64,000 nucleotides of DNA from Planctomycetales bacterium. Lineage in GTDB: Bacteria > Planctomycetota > Phycisphaerae > SM23-33. Each line of letters starts with the position of its first letter. Position 1 is the first letter of the stretch. The translations under genes and the position numbers were made by a program. Positions 44,343 through 52,099 of the stretch are shown in pieces. Below the pieces are notes generated by a model. The model was not told the DNA's origin and did no database searches. It saw only the letters and a list, made by a program, of their open reading frames with translations. The DNA lies in the NCBI GenBank assembly GCA_030612725.1, contig JAUWNJ010000006.1, positions 1-64,000 of the forward strand, read 5' to 3'.

Positions 44343-47300
44343 ATGCGACTTATTTGCTCTGGGTTGATCGCAATGTTGGCGGCTGGGACGAGTTGTGCCC
44401 TGGGCGCCGGGAAGGACACACCCATGCCTTTGGAGATTTTCGTGGCCGGTCGCGGCAAGGACACCGACGCCGGAACTCGGGACAAGCCCTTCGCCACGCT
44501 GGAGCGTACCCGCCGGGAGGTTCGCCGGCTCCGCAAGGACCCATCCTTCGGCAAGAGCGGTATTACGGTCTGGATTGCCGGCGGGCGATACGAGCGGACC
44601 AGGACGTTCGTCCTCGGCCCGGAGGACTCCGGCAGCAAGAACGCGCCGGTCGTATGGCGAGCGTGCGAGGGGCAGGAAGTGCGTCTTTCCGGCGGGCGGC
44701 GTCTGCCGTCATCCGCCTTCCGACCCGTAACCGACCAGGCGATACTCCGACGACTCGACCCTGCCGCCCGTGGCAAGGTCTTGATGACCGACCTGAAGGC
44801 ACTGGGCATTTCCGATTTCGGGACGTTGCAGCCGCGCGGCTTCGGCCACTCCTTCACCACCTCCGCGCTGGAGTTGTTCTTCAACGACAAACCCATGACG
44901 CCGGCCCGCTGGCCCAACGAAGGCTTCGTCAAAACCGGCAAGGTGATTGACACTGGAGCAGAGATTGTCCGTCCCGGAGCAGTACGCACCAAGAAGGAGG
45001 ACCTAAGCAAATTGAGGCCTTGCTTCGTTTTCTCCAACGACCGCATTAAGCGTTGGACAACGGCCGAGGACATCTGGGCCTACGGCTACTGGCGATGGGA
45101 TTGGGCAGACGAATCGCTTCCGGTCCAGACCGTCGATGCCGAAAAGGGACAGATCAAACTTAAGCGGGGGCACCATTACGGCCTGAAGGAGGGTAAGCGT
45201 TTCTACGTCTTCAACCTGCTGGAGGAAATTGACAGTCCGGGCGAATGGTGGCTCGACCGGAAGTCGGGAATCCTGTACCTCTGGCCGCCTGAGCCTATCG
45301 AGAAAGCCCGTGTCGTCGTCTCTCTGTTGGACGGGCCAATCGTCGAGATGAAGGGCTGTTCGGGCGTGGTGCTCCGAGGCCTGACCATCGAGGCTGGTCG
45401 CGGCGTAGGTGTGCGAATCGAAGGCGGTGCCGACAACCTGGTCGCCGGCTGCACGCTGCGAAATCTCGGCACTTGGGCCGTACAGATCGGCAAGCGGTTA
45501 GCCGGACACGCGGTGCAACGTACCCATGGCGGCAGGCGCAACGGCGTCCGGTCCTGCGAAATCACCCTGACCGGAGAGGGCGGAATCCACCTGGCCGGCG
45601 GCGACCGCAAAACCCTCACGCCCGGAAACAACTTCGCCGTCAATAACCACATCCACCACTGGAGCCGCACCGCTCGGACCTACCAGGCGGCCGTCCATCT
45701 CCTCGGTGTAGGCAACCGCGTGGCGCACAACCACATCCACGACGCGCCACACACGGCGGTGTTCTTCTGGGGCAACGATCACATCGTTGAATATAACGAC
45801 GTTCATGATGTCTGCCAGGAGACCGCCGACGCCGGGGCGTTCTACATCGGCCGGGACTGGTCCATGCGAGGCAACATTCTTCGGTACAATTACATCCACC
45901 AGGTGGGTCGGTACGCTAGCGTCGTGGGCGGATTTCATGGGACCATGGCGATCTACCTCGACGACTGGGCCAGCGGCACGCTGGTCGAGGGCAACCTCAT
46001 CGTCGGCGCGTACTACGGAATCATGGTCGGTAGCGGGCGCGACAATGTGCTGAAGAACAACATATTCGCTGAATGCAGCAAGGGCGCCGTCTCTTTTGAC
46101 GCCCGCGGACTGGGCTGGGCCAGGAATTACTTTAACGGAAAGACAAATACCCTTTTCGACCGCCTCAAGGCCGTCGCCCACGACCGCCCGCCATACAGCA
46201 AGCGATACCCCAAACTGGCGGGAATCCTCAAGGACGAGCCGGTTTTGCCCAAGGGCAACCGCTTCATTCACAACGTGTGCGTGGGCGGGCAATGGATCGT
46301 TTACCACAACGGCATGACCGCCGCCATCACCGTGCAGAAGGGGAACCTGACGTCCGGCGACGTCGGACTGGTGGCTCCGGACAAGGGCGACTTCCGCCTG
46401 CGCCCGGACGGACCGGCGGTCAAGGCCGGCGTCAAACCGCTCCCGCTCGATAAAATCGGCCAGCAGCCGGACGAGTACCGGTCAGGAGGAACAGCCTTGC
46501 AAAAGAAACGCGTTCACCGCACCGACTGGATGCACAAAGGGAGCTTCGGTGTGATGGTTCATTATCTGGTCTATCCGCAAGGCAAGACGGCGGACGAAAA
46601 GACGGCGTCGTTGAACCGGATCGTGGACGGCTTCGATCTGGACCTGTTCGTGAAGCAGTTCGAGGAAAGCGGCGCGGACTGGCTCATTTTCACGCTGGGT
46701 CAGAACAGCGGCTACTACTGCAGCCCGAACGCCTGGCTGGATAAGGCCTTGCCGGGCCATACGTCCAGGCGGGACTTGGCGTTGGAGATATCCAAGCGGG
46801 TGAAGGCTCTCGGCAAGCATTTCATTGCTTATCTGCCGGCGGAGGTGAAGGGCCAGTGCGCAGATGTCCACAAGGCTTTTGCCTGGAACAGCGACGACCA
46901 GAGCGAATTTGAGAAGCGTTATCCGGCGTTCATCCGGGCGTACGCGCTCAAGTTCGGCAAGAACCTGGACGGCTGGTGGTACGACGGTTGCTACATGAAG
47001 CTGCCGTTCATGACCAAGTATGATTGGCCGGTCTGGCTGGCGGCGTCCAGAGCCGGGAATCCGGAGGCCATCGTGGCCTTCAACGCAGCGGAATTCATAA
47101 AGGGCAGGGAGAAGCCGATCACCGGTCTGGAAGACTACATCGCCGGCGAAATTTTCAAACTTCCTCCGCCATGCATGCCCAAATCGCGCTTTGTTGAGGG
47201 CGTGCAATGGCACGCGCTGATGCCGCTGGACGGAACGTTCACCGGGGGCAAGCCGCATTCTTACGAGGACAAGATCCTTTTCGACTGGGTCAAGAGAGTC

Positions 47301-47477
47301 AAGGACGTCGGCGGCGCTGTGACACTGAATATCCCCATCAGCGTCGGCCAAGGCGGAACCATGCAATGGTTTCCGGAGGTGAAAGACGCCGTGAACGGCC
47401 AGATGCACCTGCCGACCATTGCGCAGTTGAAACGGTTGAGCAAGGCGATCAAAGCAACGCAGAAACGATATGAATGA
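44343..47477 (+). CDS. Right-handed beta-helix protein fused to a fucosidase-like domain
   Basis: A 1044-aa secreted enzyme. AGGAGAG five bases before the ATG at 44343 decides the start; a signal peptide ends near residue 21. Residues 30-700 are a parallel beta-helix of the pectate-lyase/glycosidase kind: EIFVAGRGKDTDAGT..KPFATLERT opens it, with stacked turns such as GVRIEGGADNLVAGCTLRN and VAHNHIHDAPHTAVFF. From about 765 a second domain begins (DWMHKGSFGVMVHYLVYP) that resembles GH29 alpha-L-fucosidases; DGWWYDGCY would hold the nucleophile Asp. Such fusions fit degradation of fucosylated or complex polysaccharides. The gene lies between the toroid gene and a duplicate of that gene's end. 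Confidence 0.82.
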   Translation: MRLICSGLIAMLAAGTSCALGAGKDTPMPLEIFVAGRGKDTDAGTRDKPFATLERTRREVRRLRKDPSFGKSGITVWIAGGRYERTRTFVLGPEDSGSKNAPVVWRACEGQEVRLSGGRRLPSSAFRPVTDQAILRRLDPAARGKVLMTDLKALGISDFGTLQPRGFGHSFTTSALELFFNDKPMTPARWPNEGFVKTGKVIDTGAEIVRPGAVRTKKEDLSKLRPCFVFSNDRIKRWTTAEDIWAYGYWRWDWADESLPVQTVDAEKGQIKLKRGHHYGLKEGKRFYVFNLLEEIDSPGEWWLDRKSGILYLWPPEPIEKARVVVSLLDGPIVEMKGCSGVVLRGLTIEAGRGVGVRIEGGADNLVAGCTLRNLGTWAVQIGKRLAGHAVQRTHGGRRNGVRSCEITLTGEGGIHLAGGDRKTLTPGNNFAVNNHIHHWSRTARTYQAAVHLLGVGNRVAHNHIHDAPHTAVFFWGNDHIVEYNDVHDVCQETADAGAFYIGRDWSMRGNILRYNYIHQVGRYASVVGGFHGTMAIYLDDWASGTLVEGNLIVGAYYGIMVGSGRDNVLKNNIFAECSKGAVSFDARGLGWARNYFNGKTNTLFDRLKAVAHDRPPYSKRYPKLAGILKDEPVLPKGNRFIHNVCVGGQWIVYHNGMTAAITVQKGNLTSGDVGLVAPDKGDFRLRPDGPAVKAGVKPLPLDKIGQQPDEYRSGGTALQKKRVHRTDWMHKGSFGVMVHYLVYPQGKTADEKTASLNRIVDGFDLDLFVKQFEESGADWLIFTLGQNSGYYCSPNAWLDKALPGHTSRRDLALEISKRVKALGKHFIAYLPAEVKGQCADVHKAFAWNSDDQSEFEKRYPAFIRAYALKFGKNLDGWWYDGCYMKLPFMTKYDWPVWLAASRAGNPEAIVAFNAAEFIKGREKPITGLEDYIAGEIFKLPPPCMPKSRFVEGVQWHALMPLDGTFTGGKPHSYEDKILFDWVKRVKDVGGAVTLNIPISVGQGGTMQWFPEVKDAVNGQMHLPTIAQLKRLSKAIKATQKRYE

Positions 47478-47508
47478 TGACGACTAATGGACATCAGTAT
47501 CGCATTGA

Positions 47509-47679
47509 CGGCAGTACGCGCCGCAGATGTACGCGATGATGCTCAAGTATCAGCGGGCCGACGGCTCCTGGCCTCAGGGTTCATCAAACGAATCCCGTGC
47601 GGGAACCTGTTACTCAACGGCAATGGGCGTACTGGCAATCTCCGTCAGTTATAGACAATTGCCGATATATCAGCGATAA
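47509..47679 (+). pseudogene. Duplicated 3' fragment of the toroid-fold gene
   Basis: Bases 47509-47679 match 43952-44120 at about 88 percent, keep the reading frame (QMYAMMLKYQRADGSWPQG onwards) and end at the same stop. There is no start or upstream part. Most differences are silent or conservative. Confidence 0.9.
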
Positions 47680-47681
47680 TC

Positions 47682-47714
47682 GGTAGGCTGGGCTGGAGCA
47701 CGGCGAAGTCCCAG
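47682..47714. repeat. GGCTGGGAC..GTCCCACC palindromic repeat, copy 5
   Basis: GGTAGGCTGGGCTGGAGC..GCGAAGTCCCAGC follows the duplicated fragment as copy 4 follows the original. From here to 47982 I see no supported gene; a 72-codon frame at 47725 lacks support. Confidence 0.75.
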
Positions 47715-47982
47715 CGATTGCTACTTGAAGAGTTTGCTGAAAAACCATCTGAAAGGGCCAAATCGAAACACTCCGAACGTACTTTTGTTTTTCCCTCCAA
47801 GAGGAACCGAAATCCCCCACCTCTTGCGCCAAATACTGAAGCGCGCCCCGGACGGGCCGATTGTAAACTTCCGGATTCGTATCCTTAGTCCCATTTTGCT
47901 ATCGCGCTTTCTTACCTGTTTTCGTAATCCCGATAGCCCATAGGCAAGCGTATGAGCCAGTTGACGCCTATTGTTGCTAAGG

Positions 47983-48192
47983 CTACTTGATCATGCCAAA
48001 ATGCCTTAAGGCGCCATCAATCATGTCCCGTTTCCCGGGCGGGCAAGGATATTTCCGAGACGGTCCTTTTAGCATATGAGGTCGTCCGGTAGTGAGGCCA
48101 TGGAAAATCTTACGGTCGGATATCCAACAGGGCTTGACTGTGTAACCATACTTTTCTTTCACCCATTCTGCTATTTGTTTGTATGTTGCCAT
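47983..48192 (-). CDS. Small conserved protein, 69 aa
   Basis: A complete 69-aa protein with the pattern YKQIAEWVKEKYGYTVKPCW, then a basic middle and PCPPGKRDMIDGALRHFGMI at the end. I recognise this as a widespread small family of unknown function found near restriction, phage and metabolic genes; two conserved cysteines and the HFGMI end are typical. GGAAC-GAGAG lies before the ATG at 48192. Confidence 0.85.
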   Translation of the reverse strand: MATYKQIAEWVKEKYGYTVKPCWISDRKIFHGLTTGRPHMLKGPSRKYPCPPGKRDMIDGALRHFGMIK

Positions 48193-48270
48193 TTCTCTCG
48201 TTCCTTAAACGAATGAACGTATTTGTTATTTTACCCGATTTGTTGGATGAGGACAATATCACAAGGATAT

Positions 48271-48300
48271 AAAGGTGGGCCTGTCGGCCCAGCCTACCGG
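48271..48300. repeat. GGTGGGCC..GGCCCAGCC palindromic repeat, copy 6
   Basis: Short variant of the dispersed hairpin, at the end of the histidine kinase gene on the minus strand. Confidence 0.75.
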
Positions 48301-48306
48301 TTGCTT

Positions 48307-49122
48307 TTATGCGCTACGGGCGATGGGCTGCTTGTGGGATATGCGGCGGGATTTGGCGGCGGCGGTTTTAACCGGAAGGGAGACGGTGAAAACGGTTCCC
48401 TTGCCCACCTGGCTTCGGACGGTCAACCGGCCTTTCATTGATTTGATAATCTGTTTGCAAACGGCCAGGCCTAAACCTGAACCGTTTTTGTCGTGCGTGG
48501 TGAAGAACGGTTCGAAGATGTGTTTTTTGATTTCCGGCGCAATTCCCGCGCCGGTGTCGGCCACTCGCAGAACAATCGCGTCGCCGGACTGCTCAGCCGA
48601 GATTGAGATGTTCTTATCGCCGCCCTTTTCCATCACGGCTACGCGAGCGTTCAGGAGAAGGTTCAGCAGGACTTGCTTCAGTTCCGACGGCTTGGTTGTA
48701 ACCTTCAGGCGTGCGGGTATTTTTCTGACCAGGCGGATTCCGTCCTTACTGAAATCCCGCCCCATCGCCGAAATCGTTTCATCAAGCAGATCCAGCAGCG
48801 AGACCCTTTGCGGCGTCTGGCATTCGTTTTTGGTGATGTCGAGCAGCGCCCTGCATATTTCCGCAGCCCTGGCGGATCCTTCCAGTGTGTGACGAATTGC
48901 CTTGTCCCGCATTTCCTCGTCGCCGTCGGCGGCAAGGCGAGCGTAATTCGACATGGGCGTAAGGATGTTGTTGAATTCGTGGGCCACCATGGCGGCCATG
49001 GTTCCAACTGTCGCCCGACGTTGTGTACGGGCCAACTGTTCCCGAAGAGACCGAACCTCTTCGGCGAGTTGTACCGGCGCTCCCTGACGGCTGCTCTTGC
49101 GATGAGTCGATAACACGCTCAC
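48307..49122 (-). CDS. Soluble histidine kinase
   Basis: A 271-aa kinase without membrane helices. An N-terminal coiled coil (VQLAEEVRSLREQLARTQ) leads to the phospho-acceptor helix MAAMVAHEFNNILTPMSN and an ATPase domain with LLNLLLNARVAV (N box), VADTGAGIAPEI (G1), FEPFFTTHDKNGSGLGLAV (F and G2). NtrB-like kinases of this form feed sigma-54 activators, so the activator at 18 kb is one possible target, though the genes are far apart. No receiver is adjacent. Confidence 0.92.
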   Translation of the reverse strand: MSVLSTHRKSSRQGAPVQLAEEVRSLREQLARTQRRATVGTMAAMVAHEFNNILTPMSNYARLAADGDEEMRDKAIRHTLEGSARAAEICRALLDITKNECQTPQRVSLLDLLDETISAMGRDFSKDGIRLVRKIPARLKVTTKPSELKQVLLNLLLNARVAVMEKGGDKNISISAEQSGDAIVLRVADTGAGIAPEIKKHIFEPFFTTHDKNGSGLGLAVCKQIIKSMKGRLTVRSQVGKGTVFTVSLPVKTAAAKSRRISHKQPIARSA

Positions 49123-49294
49123 AAATCCTGCCCTTTCATCGATTGCTCATTATCGCACGGTTCGACATGACTGACCGAAATCCGATAACGGCTAAGCGAA
49201 CTGTTGGTACAGAACCTCACCCGACCATATGAATTATCGGACGCCGGGGGCTGAAAACTTGATACTGCTTTGGATGGAGATTACTATCTGTGTT

Positions 49295-49708
49295 ATGACA
49301 ATCGCAGCCCACGGTATCGATATGGTCGATTGCAAGCGTCTCGGCGAGATGATCGAGCGCTATGGCGAGAGGTTTCTCAATCGCGTATTCACGCCGGTGG
49401 AACTGGAATACTGCCGAGACCGAAAGCGGCGGATCGAACACCTCGCCGGACGCTTCGCAGCGAAAGAGGCTGTGATGAAGGTTCTGGGGACGGGCCTGCG
49501 AAAAGGTGTTAGCTGGCTCGATATTGAAGTGGTCAACGAACCGTCGGGCAGGCCCAGGATTAACCTCACAGGAAGAGGACGGGAAATCGCGGACGAGCAG
49601 GAACTCACCGAGATAATCATCTCAATAAGCCACATCACCACGCACGCAATCGCCTCGGCGGTAGCATCGGTGAAAGAAAGGGACCAGGGACCAGGGACTA
49701 GGGACTAG
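49295..49708 (+). CDS. acpS: Holo-[acyl-carrier-protein] synthase
   Basis: A 137-aa AcpS that transfers phosphopantetheine to acyl carrier protein. HGIDMVDCKRLGEMIERYG, FTPVELEYC and HLAGRFAAKEAVMKVLGTG include the magnesium and coenzyme A ligands. I use the ATG at 49295, which gives the normal N terminus; an ATG at 49274 is open too. The last nine residues (ERDQGPGTRD end) are translated from a G-quadruplex repeat and replace the native end. Confidence 0.93.
   Translation: MTIAAHGIDMVDCKRLGEMIERYGERFLNRVFTPVELEYCRDRKRRIEHLAGRFAAKEAVMKVLGTGLRKGVSWLDIEVVNEPSGRPRINLTGRGREIADEQELTEIIISISHITTHAIASAVASVKERDQGPGTRD
49680..49703 (+). repeat. G-quadruplex heptamer array, copy 7
   Basis: Four GGG tracts with loops ACCA, ACCA and ACTA inside the last codons of acpS. 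It is followed by three ATCCGCA heptamers (49717-49737). Confidence 0.88.
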
Positions 49709-49736
49709 GAAAAAATCCGCAATCCGCAATCCGCAA

Positions 49737-50795
49737 TCAGGCGTTGTTACCGGCCTTTCCGAATATCATTCTTCCTGCCGACGTCTGGAGTGTTGAAGTA
49801 ACCACGACGGCAATGTCTTCGCCGATATGATTTCGCCCCTGCTCAACGACGACCATAGTTCCGTCGTCGAGGTATCCTATCCCCTGTCCTGATTCTTCAC
49901 CGGGTTTGATAATCTTGACGGTAATGGCTTCGCCCGGAAGTACGACGGGTTTGAGCGCGTTGGCAAGGTCGTTGATATTAATCACATCCACGCCTCGAAG
50001 TTGGGCGACCTTGTTGAGGTTGTAATCGTTCGTAACGATTTTTCCGTCCATATGTTCAGCCAGGGCGACCAGTTTATGATCGACTTCGGAGGCTTCCTCG
50101 ACGGCGGGGATACGCGCATCGTGCAGTTGGACTTCGATTTTGTCGTTGCTCTGGAGTTTATTGAGCATATCCAGACCTCTGCGCCCCCGGCTTCGCCTGA
50201 GTTTATCCGACGAGTCGGCGATATTCTGGGTCTCTTCGACGACGAAACGCGGAACGACCAGAACCCCCTCCAGTATTCGCGTTTCGGCGATGTCGGCTAT
50301 TCGTCCGTCGATAATGGCCGACGTGTCCAGAATCAGCGGATGCGAACCCTTGCTCTGGCGTGAAAACTCCACGTAGGGAATGATGAACCTGAAATCGTCC
50401 TTCGTCTGCATAACAAAGGACACGCACAAATAGATTGCACAGGCGCCCACGAGCAGTTTGGTCATAATCACCAATCCGACATCCTCATAATTGACTACGA
50501 AAACCGAGGCTGCAAGATCGACTATCATCCCCAGGATATACGCAAAGAACACGCCGGCTACGACACCGAAGAACAGTCCGCTGATACTGGTGAGGCTTTT
50601 GTGGTGAAATCCCATATCCACAAGTATCAGCCCAACGGCAAGTATTACGGGAATGATCATTACCATTGCCATCCTCGTAACCATTATTTCTTCACCGGCC
50701 TTCGGATCGCCTCGCACTTCGGTAGTCAATGCCGAACTGATGGCAATACCAAGAACGACCAGGACAAATATCACTCGAATGACATGAAGCACCAT
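49737..50795 (-). CDS. Membrane PIN-TRAM domain protein
   Basis: A 352-aa YacL-like protein: four transmembrane helices (about 5-25, 40-62, 75-98, 108-125), a PIN nuclease domain ([16 protein letters not shown] with the first Asp; [21 protein letters not shown] with the others) and a C-terminal TRAM RNA-binding domain ([20 protein letters not shown]). It probably processes RNA at the membrane. AAAGGAT precedes the ATG at 50795. Confidence 0.92.
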   Translation of the reverse strand: MVLHVIRVIFVLVVLGIAISSALTTEVRGDPKAGEEIMVTRMAMVMIIPVILAVGLILVDMGFHHKSLTSISGLFFGVVAGVFFAYILGMIVDLAASVFVVNYEDVGLVIMTKLLVGACAIYLCVSFVMQTKDDFRFIIPYVEFSRQSKGSHPLILDTSAIIDGRIADIAETRILEGVLVVPRFVVEETQNIADSSDKLRRSRGRRGLDMLNKLQSNDKIEVQLHDARIPAVEEASEVDHKLVALAEHMDGKIVTNDYNLNKVAQLRGVDVININDLANALKPVVLPGEAITVKIIKPGEESGQGIGYLDDGTMVVVEQGRNHIGEDIAVVVTSTLQTSAGRMIFGKAGNNA

Positions 50796-50890
50796 TTCAG
50801 AATCCTTTTAAGAAGACAACGTAATAATTACTCGTATATACGTTCCACGGAATATAACATCTTTTCTCCCCGAAGACTACATGGAATCAA

Positions 50891-51856
50891 TTATCCGAAC
50901 TGCTTCCATGCGTTACCGGCGGCTCCGATTACACCTGCGTCGTTACCGAGCGACGCCAAAGCCAGGACTGTCTTCTGCGTGTCGATTGTCCAGTGAAGCC
51001 GGGTGAAATGCCTTCGCAGCGGCTCGGTCAGGTCGTCGCCCGCCTTTGCCATACCTCCGCCCAGAACGATAAGGTCCGGGTCCAGCAGGCGTGTAATACT
51101 TACGCATCCGACGGCAAGGTAACTAATTGCGCGGTCCCAGGCCTCGGCTGCCAGATCGTCTCCGGCGCGTCTGGCTTCGTTAACGTCGGCGGCGTCAAGG
51201 TCGCCTTTCCGCCCAAGCACTTCGGTCAGGATGCTCTTGCGATTTTCCCGCTCAATGAGTTGCCGGGCGTATCTCGCCACAGCCGATGCCGACGCATACC
51301 GCTCCAGACATCCCCGCTGTCCGCAAGGACACTGTTCACCGTCCGGTTCAACAATCAGGTGTCCGGGTTCTGCACCGATTCCGTGCGCGCCGCGAGCAAG
51401 GTTTCCTGCGATGACTATCCCCCCTCCGACACCCGTTCCCAATGTCAGCATGACCATTACGTCCGTGCCTTTACCGGACCCGCAGAGGTATTCGCCCAGG
51501 GCGGCGGCATTGGCGTCGTTTTCCAGAACGGTCTGAATACCAAGCCCGTCGCCGACGCGATCGCGGAGCGGGACATTGACAAAATCGGACATGTTCGGCG
51601 TTCCTATGACTACACCGGCGTCCAGGTCCAGAGGACCCGGCGAGCCGATACCGACACCCACTACATCACCAGCCGATACACCTTCACGATCAAGCAGTTC
51701 AGTCGCGCCGGAAATCATCGTTTCGATTACACCGTCAGGCCCCGCTGAAGCAGGCGTGGGCAACTGAAGCGCACCGGCCAGCGACATGCTTTCATCCAAC
51801 AGCGCGAACTTGATAAACGTCCCGCCTAAATCTATACCAATGCAAACCCTGGACAT
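50891..51856 (-). CDS. ROK-family glucokinase
   Basis: A 321-aa sugar kinase, probably phosphorylating glucose. The phosphate motif is IGIDLGGTFIKFALLD; the catalytic Asp lies in ENDANAAALGEY; LGTGVGGGIV binds ATP phosphate; and CPCGQRGCLERYAS is the ROK zinc site. AAAGG precedes the ATG at 51856. No DNA-binding domain, so it is an enzyme rather than a repressor. Confidence 0.93.
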   Translation of the reverse strand: MSRVCIGIDLGGTFIKFALLDESMSLAGALQLPTPASAGPDGVIETMISGATELLDREGVSAGDVVGVGIGSPGPLDLDAGVVIGTPNMSDFVNVPLRDRVGDGLGIQTVLENDANAAALGEYLCGSGKGTDVMVMLTLGTGVGGGIVIAGNLARGAHGIGAEPGHLIVEPDGEQCPCGQRGCLERYASASAVARYARQLIERENRKSILTEVLGRKGDLDAADVNEARRAGDDLAAEAWDRAISYLAVGCVSITRLLDPDLIVLGGGMAKAGDDLTEPLRRHFTRLHWTIDTQKTVLALASLGNDAGVIGAAGNAWKQFG

Positions 51857-51894
51857 TCAATAAACCTTTCTAATAAAAAATGAACCACAAAGCC

Positions 51895-52099
51895 GGTAGG
51901 CTGGGACGGAGCGAAGCGGAGTCCCACCTTTTTTGAATAATGAATATTGAACAAGGAATGTCGAATTTTGAAGTAAAAGAAACTAGCCACCTATGAGGAA
52001 TGCTTTTTTTACTTCGTCATTCAAAATTCTCTGTTCAATATTCAATATTCTCTTTTACAGGGGTAAGGTGGGACTCCGCTTCGCTCCGTCCCAGCCTAC
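51895..52099. repeat. Nested ~205-bp palindrome with GGCTGGGAC repeats as outer arms
   Basis: Copies 7 (51895-51930) and 8 (52065-52099) of the dispersed hairpin face each other. Inside them, GAATATTGAACAAGGAATGT and following bases are complementary to the right inner arm ending TGTTCAATATTC. The whole could fold into one long hairpin. Its right end overlaps the last codons of the HEAT gene. Confidence 0.88.

Noticed and set aside
47725-47943. 72-codon frame after the duplicated fragment
   Set aside because: No ribosome site, no motif, and biased only by local composition.
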